Below, one piece after another: positions 53,437 to 62,618 of a DNA stretch of 64,000 nt (positions are counted from its first letter, which is position 1; the number at the start of each line of letters is the position of its first letter). The notes under the pieces were generated by a model. The model was not told the origin of the DNA and ran no database searches. It saw only the letters and a program-made list of their open reading frames with translations. The position numbers and the translations under genes are program-made. The stretch is from Chloroflexota bacterium (GTDB taxonomy: Bacteria; Chloroflexota; Dehalococcoidia; Lucifugimonadales; SAR202-VII-2): NCBI GenBank assembly GCA_003228115.1, contig QEVV01000002.1:558001-622000 (forward strand), written 5' to 3'.

Positions 53437-55134
53437 CTAATCAGCGAGCAGTGCCTTCACCTGCTCAAGCGCCTCTCCCTGAGGCACTTTGATTGCCTCT
53501 CCCCCCGAACGCAGCTTTAACTCCACTTCTGAAGCTTTTATTGTGCGAGGGCTGATGACCACCCGGATCGGAAGGCCTAAAAGGTCGGCGTCGTTAAATT
53601 TCACTCCAGCGGTCTCTGGGCGGTCGTCGAAGAGGACCTCCAAGCCAGCGTCTCGCATGTCCTTGTAGAGGGCCTCTGCCTGGAGCGCTACCTCTGGGTT
53701 GTCGGCGTTAAGCGCCACCAAGTGCACTTGGTACGGAGCAATGGGGGCGGCCCAGATCATCCCAGCGTCGTCGTGGCTCTGCTCAATGGCGGCCGCCATA
53801 AGCCTGCCCACGCCGATGCCGTAGCAACCCATGATGAGGGGCTTCTGCTGACCTTCCTGGTCTAAGAAGTGCGCTCCCAGGGTCTCGGAGAAGAATGTGC
53901 CCAGCTTGAAAATGTGGCCTACTTCAATGCCCTTTGTCGAATCCAAGATGCCATCGCAAGTGGGGCAACCTTGGCCCGCAGCTGCCTGAGCTATGTCGGC
54001 TACCAAGTCGGGTTCGAAGTCACGCCCCGGATTGGCATTCCGCAGGTGATAGTCTTCCCGGTTGGCCCCGGCGACAAAGTTTCCGCCCTCATTAATAGAA
54101 GTGTCGGCGACGATCTTGACGCCTTTCAATCCAACCGGCGATGCCGACCCAGCCACCAATCCGGCCCGCTTCACTTCTTCATCTGTAGCAATGTGAAGGT
54201 TCTCTCCGTGAAGGAGGTTGTTCAGCTTCACTTCATTGACTTCTAGGTCGCCGCGCAATGTTACGAAGACCATCTCTCCGCCGGAAACGTAGAACACTGC
54301 CTTCAGCGTCTTTTGGGCCGGAACACTTAGGAAATCGGCCAACTCTTGAATGGTTCGAACGCCCAGTGTATGGACTTCTTCCAGGGCCAGGGGTTCCTCC
54401 TTGGGAACCTCTCCTCTGCGTGAAGCTGCCCGCTCAACGTTGGCGGCATAGTCTCCATTGGTGCAGAAGAGAATGAGGTCTTCCCCACTCTCGGTGGGAA
54501 GGATGAATTCGTGGGAGTCTTTGCCGCCGATGGCCCCACTGTCGGCTTCCACCGTCATGAAGGGCAGGCCGCAGCGCCGATAGATGTTCTGGTAGGCCGT
54601 CAACATGCGGCGATAGGTCAGATCCAGGGCTTCCTCGTCGGCGTCGAAGGAGTAGGCGTCCTTCATGTCGAACTCGCGGACGCGGATGAGGCCGGCGCGA
54701 GGCCGTGGTTCATCCCGAAACTTCGTCTGAATTTGAAAGACGTTCATGGGGAGGTCGCGATAACTCTGAACGCTGAGCCGTGCCAGGAGCGTGACTACTT
54801 CCTCGTGGGTCGGGGCGATGACCATCTCTCGATCTCGCCGGTCCTTGAGCCGCATCAGGTTGGGCCCGAAGGCGGTAGCGCGGTTGGTCTGGTCCCAAAG
54901 CTCCAGTGGCTGCAGCGACGGCATCTTTAATTCTTGTGCCCCAGCCGCCTCCATCTCCTCACGAATGATCTGCTCGATCTTGTGGATCGTGCGTAGGGCG
55001 ATGGGTAGGTAGGCGTAGACACCAGAAGCAATCTGGTGGATGAACCCTGCCTTAAGAAACAGGCGATGAGACGCCGTTTCTGCCTCAGCGGGGTCTTGGC
55101 GAAGGGTCTTTCCGAACATTCGAGTCATTCTCAT
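53437..55134 (-). CDS. proS: Prolyl-tRNA synthetase (bacterial type)
   Basis: 565 aa with the editing-like insertion of bacterial ProRS. Class II motif 1 is GFIHQIASGVYAYLPIALR, motif 2 is FRDEPRPRAGLIRVREFDMKD, and motif 3 lies in GCYGIGVGRLMAAAIE. The YbaK-type insertion (about 235-390) is followed by the anticodon-binding domain (from 450). Convergent to the ispG/ABM unit. Confidence 0.97.
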   Translation of the reverse strand: MRMTRMFGKTLRQDPAEAETASHRLFLKAGFIHQIASGVYAYLPIALRTIHKIEQIIREEMEAAGAQELKMPSLQPLELWDQTNRATAFGPNLMRLKDRRDREMVIAPTHEEVVTLLARLSVQSYRDLPMNVFQIQTKFRDEPRPRAGLIRVREFDMKDAYSFDADEEALDLTYRRMLTAYQNIYRRCGLPFMTVEADSGAIGGKDSHEFILPTESGEDLILFCTNGDYAANVERAASRRGEVPKEEPLALEEVHTLGVRTIQELADFLSVPAQKTLKAVFYVSGGEMVFVTLRGDLEVNEVKLNNLLHGENLHIATDEEVKRAGLVAGSASPVGLKGVKIVADTSINEGGNFVAGANREDYHLRNANPGRDFEPDLVADIAQAAAGQGCPTCDGILDSTKGIEVGHIFKLGTFFSETLGAHFLDQEGQQKPLIMGCYGIGVGRLMAAAIEQSHDDAGMIWAAPIAPYQVHLVALNADNPEVALQAEALYKDMRDAGLEVLFDDRPETAGVKFNDADLLGLPIRVVISPRTIKASEVELKLRSGGEAIKVPQGEALEQVKALLAD

Positions 55135-55151
55135 GAAGTTGGCTCCAACAT

Positions 55152-56492
55152 TTACAAGACTTGCTCACGACGGCAGGCTGCCAGGGCCTCTTCAAGCCCT
55201 GCGAGCGTGTCATCGATGTTTTTCTCTGTGTGGGCCGCGGACAGGATCAGGTTCGTGCTCATGGTGTCGACGCCTGCATTGATCAAGGCGCGGCGGATGG
55301 GCTCGATTATCTGGGGGCGGTTGCCCTGACGGGTCTCGTCCATTGACCGGTTGCAAATGACGCGGTCGCAATCGCAAGCGACGCCTACCTGGTAGTGCAC
55401 CAGCGAAGCGACGCCGTGGGCGCAGCCGGGTATTTCCATCTGCTGGAATAACTCGTTGATGCCGTCTCTGAGGCGCTGGGCCATGAGGTCGGCCGTGTCG
55501 TTGACGGGTGTGGTTGCCACTAGCTCCAAGGCTTTGCAGCCAGCGGCCGCCGACAGTGGGTTGCCGTTGAATGTGCCTGGATGGGAAACGCGGTTCTCAT
55601 TGTCCCACGCTGGGTCGCCCTTTGTTTGGATCATATCCATGATGTCGGCTCGGCCCCCGACAGCGCCTCCTGGCAGGCCCCCGCCCAGAATCTTCGCCAT
55701 CGTCGTTAGATCCGGCTGAACATCGTAGCGCACATGTGCGCCGCCGGGAGACGTGCGGAAGCCGGTGACCACCTCATCAATGATGAGCAGAACGCCATAA
55801 CGACGGGTAATTTCTCGGAGGTCTCCGAGAAACTCAGGGTGGGTTGGGTACATGCCCATATGTGCGCCCGTAGGTTCGATGATGACGGCGGCGACGTCAT
55901 CGTTTTCAGCGAGCGTACGCTCTAGCAAGGGGGCATCATTGTGGGGAATGACCATCATCGTGGAGCGGGTTCCTTCGGGAATTCCGCCGGTGCCCCGGCC
56001 AGAGCCCACTGCCGCGTAGTCGTGCCAGCCGTGGAAGTGCTCCTCAAACTTGAGAATCTTGGGCTTACCGGTGTAGGCGCGGGCGAGGCGCATGGCCATC
56101 ATGGTGGCCTCGGTTCCGGAGTTATGGAAGCGGACCTTCTCTACTGAAGGCATGAGGTGCTTGACCCATTGGGCCCACCGGACCTCCAGCTCGTGCGAGA
56201 AGCCGTAGTGGGTCCCCTTCCCCATCTGTTCTTGGACCGCCTTAACGATGTCTGGGTGGGAGTGACCAAGGAGCAAAGCCCCGTGACCGGTGCGGTAATC
56301 GACGTATTCATTGCCATCGACATCCCATTTCTGGGCACCGAGGGCGTGGGTGATGAAAATGGGAAATGGCTGCATGCGGCGGGCGTCGTGGGTGACGCCA
56401 TCAGGAAATAGGTCGCGCGCCTCGGAGGCTAGCTCTGCGGACTTGGGATGGAGACGGAGGTAGCGATCAGCAATGGTTTCCACAGAAGCCAT
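55152..56492 (-). CDS. Class III aminotransferase, glutamate-1-semialdehyde aminomutase-like
   Basis: 446 aa, fold-type I PLP enzyme. It has GHGALLLGHSHPDIVKAV, HNSGTEATMMAMRLARAYTGK, LIIDEVVTGFR and the PLP lysine in TTMAKILGGGLPGGAVGG. Similar to GSA aminomutase, but paralogues of this group often act on other omega-amino substrates, so the hemL name is withheld. ATG 56492 has no strong ribosome site. It lies 17 bp upstream of the proS start on the same strand. Confidence 0.88.
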   Translation of the reverse strand: MASVETIADRYLRLHPKSAELASEARDLFPDGVTHDARRMQPFPIFITHALGAQKWDVDGNEYVDYRTGHGALLLGHSHPDIVKAVQEQMGKGTHYGFSHELEVRWAQWVKHLMPSVEKVRFHNSGTEATMMAMRLARAYTGKPKILKFEEHFHGWHDYAAVGSGRGTGGIPEGTRSTMMVIPHNDAPLLERTLAENDDVAAVIIEPTGAHMGMYPTHPEFLGDLREITRRYGVLLIIDEVVTGFRTSPGGAHVRYDVQPDLTTMAKILGGGLPGGAVGGRADIMDMIQTKGDPAWDNENRVSHPGTFNGNPLSAAAGCKALELVATTPVNDTADLMAQRLRDGINELFQQMEIPGCAHGVASLVHYQVGVACDCDRVICNRSMDETRQGNRPQIIEPIRRALINAGVDTMSTNLILSAAHTEKNIDDTLAGLEEALAACRREQVL

Positions 56493-56545
56493 TGTAAGGT
56501 GGCGTGGCTGGGGATGGGAAGGAGACGCCCACAGGAAGACTGCCA

Positions 56546-56592
56546 GTCGTTGTTGCGAGGGCTACTGCCCGTGGCAATTTGGCGGGGATGGG
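56546..56592. repeat. CGTTGCGAGG...GGCAAT-type dispersed repeat (copy A)
   Basis: GTCGTTGTTGCGAGGGCTAC followed by CTGCCCGTGGCAATTTGGCG. It resembles the widespread TCGTTGCGAGGAGCGAAGCAATCT element; a second copy lies at 59477-59520. It occupies the 192-bp gap upstream of the class III aminotransferase. Confidence 0.55.
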
Positions 56593-56684
56593 AACGTCGA
56601 AGGCGGTGGCGAAGTGTGGTTGAGGGCCACCCACCAAATGCTTCGCTCTGAACGCAACGACGAGAACGAGACCGAATTCCCGTA

Positions 56685-57581
56685 TTAGAGAAGCGTCTGC
56701 AGATCCTTCGACATCTCTTCTACAGAGGCGAACCCTTCGTACTTGAAGGCCACCCTTCCGCCGCGGTCGAGGATAAAGACCCAGGACTCGTTGAGGTAGC
56801 CCTCAAGGCTGCTGAGGCCCCACGTGTCGACCAACTCTGAGTAGGTGCCCCTGGTCAGATCGCCCTGGATTTCCTCGGGGTTGTCGTACACCTCGACATG
56901 GATGAACACTCCCTCGTTTCTGAACTTGTCCTTGAGTTCGCTGACGGCCTCCGCTTGGGGTCCGCACGTTGGTGACGTGCAGTACGCTGGGGACGAGATC
57001 GCCACCACAGAAGGCCTGCCTGAGCGAGTTACCTCCTCCAGGCTGAACTGATAGAGCTCAAGGTCAGGAGTGGACCAGCTTGTGAGGCCCTCTGGACCAG
57101 TGCCCCGTACGGTCTTGGTGGGCACGATTGGCGGCTTGGAGCCCAAGGCTGGCGTGACTGTAGAAGCTGCGACATCCAGGGCCAGCGATGTGTTTCTGGT
57201 TTGGCCTTGTTCATCCTCAAACTCGATGAACAGCAGCCAGTCACCGGGCTGATCAAAATTGATGTCTGCAACATAACTTCCCCGCGTACCGAAGGGCCAG
57301 AGGTGAAAAGGGGCAACGATTGTTTCACCGGGGTCCTCGGTTTTGCTGGGGACGAAGAAGGGTGTGACACGGGCCTCTGAGGCTGTTATCAGCTCTGTGT
57401 AGCTGATGAGAAGGAATGACACCCGGTTCTCCCCGACACCCAAATCGACGGTAGCCGGAATGGCTTCAACTAGGGGCAGGGTTGGGGTAGGGCTAGGTTC
57501 GGAGCTACACGCCATTGCTAGCAGCGGCACGGCAAGCAATGCAGCTATGGTGGACGAGAATCGTAATCGGGATCGTTTCAT
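56685..57581 (-). CDS. Lipoprotein with C-terminal thioredoxin-like domain
   Basis: 298 aa from ATG 57581. A lipoprotein signal peptide ends LAMACSSEP (lipobox cysteine). A beta domain near 40-150 and a C-terminal thioredoxin-fold domain (about 195-290) follow, with RPSVVAISSPAYCTSPTCGPQ carrying a CxxxxC pair and SWVFILDRGGRVAFKYEG. Probably a redox or copper-handling lipoprotein (SCO-like layout), function unproven. It follows the frameshifted DipZ-like gene by 13 bp on the same strand and shares its operon. Confidence 0.75.
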   Translation of the reverse strand: MKRSRLRFSSTIAALLAVPLLAMACSSEPSPTPTLPLVEAIPATVDLGVGENRVSFLLISYTELITASEARVTPFFVPSKTEDPGETIVAPFHLWPFGTRGSYVADINFDQPGDWLLFIEFEDEQGQTRNTSLALDVAASTVTPALGSKPPIVPTKTVRGTGPEGLTSWSTPDLELYQFSLEEVTRSGRPSVVAISSPAYCTSPTCGPQAEAVSELKDKFRNEGVFIHVEVYDNPEEIQGDLTRGTYSELVDTWGLSSLEGYLNESWVFILDRGGRVAFKYEGFASVEEMSKDLQTLL

Positions 57582-57594
57582 AGGATGGGCCGGG

Positions 57595-58763
57595 CTAGGC
57601 GATGCTCCCATAAGAACCGAACGTGAAGGCAAAAATACTGAACAAGTCTGAGTTGGAGCTGAGTTTCAGGTCATGCCCGCCATATTCCTCGCTGAGCACC
57701 AAGCGGTACATGCGCGGCTCGTCTACCAAAATGTATGTCCTGCCTATCCCATCGACCTTGATGTCATCGCCTTGAGCCTCTTTCGGGATAGGAAACCCGT
57801 CCTGATCGATATAGACCTCGAATGGCATGCCGTCCGGATTGTCGATGACGACGTTGGCACTGGTGCCATTGAACTGAAGGAAAATTGAGTCCTCGAGCCC
57901 CGTTGTCGTACGGGCATGCTTGATGCTTTCTGGTCCCTTGGTCCATTCTCCCTGCAGAACTATGAAGTGGTTGGGGTGTTCCCCTGGGTCCTCGAAGTCC
58001 CCAGACTCACCCAATTCCAGGGAGTAGTAGTTTTCGTTGAAGATGTAGGGGACATCTGAATAGTGATTCCGGAACGCCCCAGCGTAGATCTCCCGCGTTT
58101 GCGCGGTATCCGGACTAGAGAAAGCTTGAGGGTTCGCGTCGGGTCCTCCGTCGGTCCCAGCAACTATGGACGACAGGTCAACGCCGCCTTCCTCCAACAG
58201 CTCACGGATTTGCTGCTCAGTTTCGTCGTAACCGCCCTCCCCAACGTGGGTGTACCGGATAACCCCGTTCTGGTCCTGGCGGGCCAGGCGGCGTTGTTGA
58301 GGGCTCTCCAGGTGCCAAAGTCGTTGTCCTGGACTACCCGCCAGTCTAGGCCATGTTTGGCTACGGCTGCTTCTACGTTCTCTTTGACTTTCTCGAACTC
58401 AAACTCCGGACTGTGGACACCAACGATTTCCAACCCCAGGTCTTCGTATTTGGCGTACCAGTCCTTCAGATAGGGCAGGGTGCGGAGACAGTTGATGCAG
58501 GTGTAGGTCCAGACGTCGATAAGCACCACCTTCCCGCGAAGGTCGCTCATGGCGAAGGGCTCTGTGTTGATCCAGCCAGCCACTTCTTCAAGCTCGGGAA
58601 CAAGGCTCCCAACTGAGCCAGGCGCTGCATCAGGGTCAACAGGAAACGCAGTGGCAGTGGGGTCTGGTGTTGCTGTTGGCTCGGCGCCACCGCAGGCTGC
58701 CAAGGTGAGCATGGCGGCAGCAACAAGGCTAAGAAAGACGAAGGCTGGTCTGACTCGGTTCAT
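57595..58763 (-). pseudogene. DipZ-like lipoprotein thioredoxin, frameshifted
   Basis: From ATG 58763 (ribosome site GAGG seven bases upstream) the protein has a lipoprotein signal (LTLAACGG), a TlpA-like domain with CINC (VWTYTCINCLRTLPYLKDWY) and then leaves frame near 58264-58290. The other frame then carries the expected NGVIRYTHVGEGGYDETEQQ and the C-terminal DipZ-type domain (HFIVLQGEWTKGPESIKHA, FVYIDQDG, FAFTFGS). Loss of 3n+1 bases at about 58280 explains it. Both halves are well preserved, so it may be a sequence error. In its intact state it would be a secreted thiol oxidoreductase. Confidence 0.75.
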
Positions 58764-58901
58764 TCGATGTCCTCGGTGTGTAGCGGTGGGCTTAGGTTTT
58801 CGGCATCTGAGCAATGACGTGCGACGTGTTGCTTTGGGAGGCCGATAACTAAGATGCGGCGGTTGCCTGGCGGGTGGCTCACAAGCAGGCTGAAAAGCAG
58901 C

Positions 58902-59378
58902 TCATCCAGTGTACCCGTTCTTCTCATCCCAGTCGTGCAACATCGCCACGCACTCGTCATGAAGGACACCGATGACGAATTCATGTGCGGGGTCGGTATC
59001 CCAGGCGGCCAGCGATAGTAGCCGCTCTACAGCGTATTCTCCCCAGTGACGGTCCTTGCCTGCCTGACGGCCGCCTACAATCACCCTTGGGACGTTGTTA
59101 GCGATGATGGTCCCGCAGCACATTGGGCACGGTTCTAGGGTGGTGTACAGGGTGCACTCTGCCAATCCAGCTTTGCCGATCTCCTGAGCCGCTTGCTGGA
59201 TGACCAACGTCTCGGCGTGACCCATTGGGTTCTCGGACGACCCAGGACGCCCGCCGCTCCGGGCCACCACCTGGCCGTTGTGCACGATGATTGAACCGAT
59301 GGCCCGGTTGCCCTCAGCACCCGACTGGGCCGCGTCTTCGAGGGCTATGCGCATGAACTGTTCGTGTGTTTCGCTCAT
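58902..59378 (-). CDS. Nucleoside deaminase (CMP/dCMP deaminase-fold)
   Basis: 158 aa zinc deaminase. The zinc ligands are His54 in GHAETLVIQQA and Cys84/Cys87 in LEPCPMCCGT, with catalytic Glu56. It is close to guanine, tRNA-adenosine or cytosine deaminases, but the exact base is not fixed by the motifs. ATG with AAGGAATAGCG in front. Confidence 0.88.
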   Translation of the reverse strand: MSETHEQFMRIALEDAAQSGAEGNRAIGSIIVHNGQVVARSGGRPGSSENPMGHAETLVIQQAAQEIGKAGLAECTLYTTLEPCPMCCGTIIANNVPRVIVGGRQAGKDRHWGEYAVERLLSLAAWDTDPAHEFVIGVLHDECVAMLHDWDEKNGYTG

Positions 59379-59476
59379 CGCTATTCCTTGTCGTCGCCTT
59401 TGGGATTACTCTAGCAGATTCATATCTGGTTGACGCCCGCAGTTAGCGGATGAAAGAATAAGGCCTCCTTGTTTTC

Positions 59477-59520
59477 TCGTCGTTGCGAGAGGAGCGAAGC
59501 AATCTGGCGGGGAGGGGTCC
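59477..59520. repeat. CGTTGCGAGAGGAGCGAAGC dispersed repeat (copy B)
   Basis: TCGTCGTTGCGAGAGGAGCG followed by AAGCAATCTGGCGGGG. Part of the 230-bp gap between the deaminase and cupin genes; the relative at 56546-56592 is more diverged. Confidence 0.6.
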
Positions 59521-59608
59521 TCCACCTGGGGTCCCACGTTCCGTAGCATGGAGACTCGCAGGGATGGGCGTGGTAGCATCGCAAAACAATCATTAACGGA
59601 GCAGCGCA

Positions 59609-59962
59609 ATGTCTTTCATCGATCACGACCATCTTGAGGTCTCTCAGCTCAACGCGGGCGTCACTCAAATCGAGCTCGTGGGTCTCGAACGCGAGGGGGA
59701 GAACCTGACCGCCCGTATCGCCACCATTCAACCGGGCAATTCGGTGCCGCTCCACATCCACCCAACGCATCAAGAGTTGATCTTCATTCTGGAGGGGGAG
59801 TTGGAGGGCACGCTAGAGGATCATGGCGTCCGCACCCTCCGGCCCGGCCAGAGCATTCTGGCTCCCACCCGCAAGGTGCATGGCTTGACCAACAAGACAG
59901 ATAGCCCCGCCAAGGTTCTGGCGATCTTCCCGACCAACTACGTCACCCGAGATTTGGTCTAG
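59609..59962 (+). CDS. Small cupin-domain protein
   Basis: 117 aa single cupin (cupin_2). The metal motif is PLHIHPTHQELIFILEGELEG (His, His, Glu), with the second motif GQSILAPTRKVHGLTN (last His). Function is unknown; such proteins are dioxygenases, isomerases or sensors. The ATG 59609 lacks a strong ribosome site. Confidence 0.85.
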   Translation: MSFIDHDHLEVSQLNAGVTQIELVGLEREGENLTARIATIQPGNSVPLHIHPTHQELIFILEGELEGTLEDHGVRTLRPGQSILAPTRKVHGLTNKTDSPAKVLAIFPTNYVTRDLV

Positions 59963-60122
59963 AGGACCGAAATTTCCCCTTAGGTGCGCCGCCGTCCTCC
60001 CAACCAAAGGGGTAGAACCCGCAGGGTCGGGGCCAAATGGGTGAGATCGAGAGGCCGGTGTTGGCGGGATGTTTGGCCCAACAGACGCCGTTGTCCCACC
60101 CGGCCCGCCCTCGGACGTTTTT

Positions 60123-60253
60123 GTGGGGACACCCCACGCCCCGGCGGGGCTTCGCCCCTGCACCCCAATAACCTTTGTGGCGCCTTTTGGCATTTTCGCA
60201 ACCAAGGGGTCGTTCGCACTCCCTTGAGAGAGGGAGCTAGAGGGAAGGGGGAA
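60123..60253. repeat. Composite repeat region (GGGGTGCAG copy B plus CCCTTGAGAGAGGGAG repeat)
   Basis: 60123-60167 is the reverse complement of the repeat at 14879-14923 with few mismatches. From about 60221 a second repeat, CCCTTGAGAGAGGGAGCTAG, matches 11488-11514 in the same orientation. Together they fill the 374-bp stretch 59963-60336 between the cupin and Ldh2 genes, in which no gene was found. Confidence 0.7.
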
Positions 60254-60336
60254 ACGGTTGGCATGTGCCGACGGGAGCTAATCGGACCTGGGACTCGCCC
60301 CCGAAGGAAGAGTCCTCTATGAGTTTCGATCCCTTC

Positions 60337-61407
60337 TCAGCCAGGAAACGCCAGCTCTACACGTTGACCCAACTCTTGTAGCTGACGCACCAGATTGGGG
60401 TGGAGGGGAATGCCTTCGCTTGTCCTACGGCGCTCAGTGATGGCCTCGGGCTCTCCCGGCATGAGGATTTCCTCTACTCCTGGCGCCTTTCGCGTAGCCT
60501 TCACCTGTTCGATGAACTCGTCCGTCTGAGCTTTGTACTCCGCTAGGTCGGCGAATGCGCCGATGTCCATGGCCAACAGCACACTGCCGACGCCTCTCGG
60601 TGTCCGCATCTCTGTTGGCAGTGCCTCTCCCCCGGCCAGGGACGGAGCGATGATAGGACTGCCCCCCACAAGCCCAGCTATGGCCTCAATCATGATCGCC
60701 ATGCCTGAACCCTTGTGCATCCCCATAGGCAGCAACACACCTTCCACGACTGCCTCGGGATCGACGGTTGCGTTGCCGTCCTTGTCCAGGGCCCATCCTT
60801 CGGGGATGGGCTCGCCGCGGCTCGCAGCGCTGCGTACCTTGCCGTAGGCAACGATGCTGGTTGCCACGTCCAGGCATAGCGGCGGGTACTTGCCCGCCGG
60901 AGCACCAAAGGAGAAAGGACTGTTTCCGATGCCTCGTGCGGACCCTCCGAATGGGGCCACGTTGGGCCCGGTCGCCGTGAGTACCATGCCGACCATGTCG
61001 TTGCGAGCGGCCATCAGGGAGTAGTAGTAAAGGGCGCCTTGGTGGGCGGTGTTCCTGAGTTGCGCCCAGCCCACGCCAACCTGCCTGGCCTTTTCGATGG
61101 CGCGTTCCATGGCCCAGACGCTCCTAGGGTGGCCGATGCTGAGGTCGCATTCCAAGAGCAGGGTTGCTGGGGTCTCCCGCACGACCTCCACTTTTGGTCG
61201 GGGATTTATCTGGCCTCGTTCGATCATGCCGACGTAGATAGGTAATCGGAGCACGCCGTGGGAGTCGACGCCTCTGAGGTTGGAGTGCACCAGAACGTCT
61301 GCCACTACTAACGCGTCGGCAGGTTCCATGCCCTTGCGCTCAAGCACCCCGGCGGCCCATTGCTGCAGGGGTTCCGGTGCAAAGTACAACTCTTGGGTCT
61401 CAACCAT
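60337..61407 (-). CDS. Malate/L-lactate dehydrogenase family (Ldh2) NAD(P)-dependent oxidoreductase
   Basis: 356 aa from ATG 61407 (GGAGG seven bases upstream). Ldh2 family, a fold distinct from classical LDH: NLRGVDSHGVLRLPIYVGMI, RNTAHQGALYYYSLMA, TATGPNVAPFGGSARGIGNSP, and the glycine-rich GMHKGSGMAIMIEAIAGLVGG. Acts on a 2-hydroxy acid such as malate, lactate or ureidoglycolate; the substrate is undefined. egtD follows downstream on the opposite side of a 104-bp gap (same strand, upstream in transcription). Confidence 0.88.
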   Translation of the reverse strand: MVETQELYFAPEPLQQWAAGVLERKGMEPADALVVADVLVHSNLRGVDSHGVLRLPIYVGMIERGQINPRPKVEVVRETPATLLLECDLSIGHPRSVWAMERAIEKARQVGVGWAQLRNTAHQGALYYYSLMAARNDMVGMVLTATGPNVAPFGGSARGIGNSPFSFGAPAGKYPPLCLDVATSIVAYGKVRSAASRGEPIPEGWALDKDGNATVDPEAVVEGVLLPMGMHKGSGMAIMIEAIAGLVGGSPIIAPSLAGGEALPTEMRTPRGVGSVLLAMDIGAFADLAEYKAQTDEFIEQVKATRKAPGVEEILMPGEPEAITERRRTSEGIPLHPNLVRQLQELGQRVELAFPG

Positions 61408-61511
61408 GCTTCCGCCTCCAGCCGAGGTAATGGCGCTGGTTCTTCGGGAAAAGAAAAGCGCCCCGTCTAGCATTCGCAAACGGAGCGCTGGCCTCGTGCT
61501 TCTGCCAAACT

Positions 61512-62489
61512 TCAGGGGCGAGCAGCAGCCAGCGCCAGCCCAAACATGTTATCAGGGTCGGTATACCAATGATCCAAGCAAAGACCGGCCTCCTCCAGCA
61601 AAGACCCGGTGGTTTCCCTCGTGAATTTGTGGGAATTCTCAGTATGGATGGTCTCTTCCGGAGTGAACTCTATGGTGAGGTCGAGGTCCTTGATTGACAC
61701 TGTCTGATGCGACCTGGGCATGAGGTGCATTTCTATCCGGGCCTCGTCATGGTTGTAGTGGGCGTTGTGACGAAATTCCTCAAGACGGAAATCAGCGCCA
61801 AGGGCCTTGTTTATGACCCTGAGGACGTTCAAGTTGAACTCAGCAGTAACCCCGGCCTCGTCATTGTAGGCGGCCTCAAGAGTGGCGACATCCTTTACTA
61901 AATCGACGCCCAAAAGCAGCCGGTCGCCGGTGTCTAGTAGTAGCTTTATTTGCTGCAAAAGGCTGCGTCGCTCGTCCAGGCGCAGGTTGCCGATGGTGCT
62001 TCCCAAAAAGAGGACGAGTCGTCGACCGCCAGCCGGCGGTACTTCGGGGAGATGTCTTTCGAAGTCACCGACCACGCCGTGGATGTCCAGGGTGGGGTAC
62101 TCGTTGAGCAATGCAGCGGCGGAGGACTCGATGATGCTAGGGCTAACGTCAAAGGGGACGTAGCGGGGGAGCCCTCCGTTCTGGCTGGCTGCGTCCAGCA
62201 GTACACGAGTCTTGTAAGACGAACCGGAGCCGAGTTCCACCATTTCCCTGGGATGGACGCGCTCCATGAGTTCTCGGGCGGAAGAGGAGAGGAGGGAGCG
62301 CTCGGTCCGGGTTGGGTAATATTCAGGTTGCTCGGTGATCTGTTCGAAAAGCTGCGAGCCGAGTTCATCGTAGAAATACTTTGGGAGGAGGTATTTCTGG
62401 GCGGAGGTTAGTCCCTTGCGAACGTCTTCGGCGATGTTCCCGACGATGTCCTGCTCGCTTGCATGTACGTCCAGCCTAAAGCGATCCAC
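61512..62489 (-). CDS. egtD: L-histidine N-alpha-methyltransferase (EgtD)
   Basis: 325 aa, matching EgtD (about 320 aa). It trimethylates histidine to hercynine with SAM in ergothioneine synthesis. The N-terminus has GLTSAQKYLLPKYFYDELGS and QITEQPEYYPTRTERSLLS, the SAM site VELGSGSSYKTRVLLDA, and LVLFLGSTIGNL. GTG start with GAGGAGAAG in front. The sulfoxide synthase egtB is not adjacent. The right neighbour is unrelated. Confidence 0.93.
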   Translation of the reverse strand: MDRFRLDVHASEQDIVGNIAEDVRKGLTSAQKYLLPKYFYDELGSQLFEQITEQPEYYPTRTERSLLSSSARELMERVHPREMVELGSGSSYKTRVLLDAASQNGGLPRYVPFDVSPSIIESSAAALLNEYPTLDIHGVVGDFERHLPEVPPAGGRRLVLFLGSTIGNLRLDERRSLLQQIKLLLDTGDRLLLGVDLVKDVATLEAAYNDEAGVTAEFNLNVLRVINKALGADFRLEEFRHNAHYNHDEARIEMHLMPRSHQTVSIKDLDLTIEFTPEETIHTENSHKFTRETTGSLLEEAGLCLDHWYTDPDNMFGLALAAARP

Positions 62490-62618
62490 GATACTTCTCC
62501 TCGGTACGCCCTGAAAACAGCAGTGCTCAGTGTAGCTTCTTGGGTGGGGTAGGGCAATTCAAGCCGCGCACTCAACCAGTTATTTGGATGCGCCTTCGCG
62601 GACGGCGATGTGCGGGCA

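Noticed and set aside
55152-56492. Naming the class III aminotransferase hemL
   Set aside because: The fold and active site fit glutamate-1-semialdehyde aminomutase, but many paralogues share them and no haem-synthesis gene is nearby.
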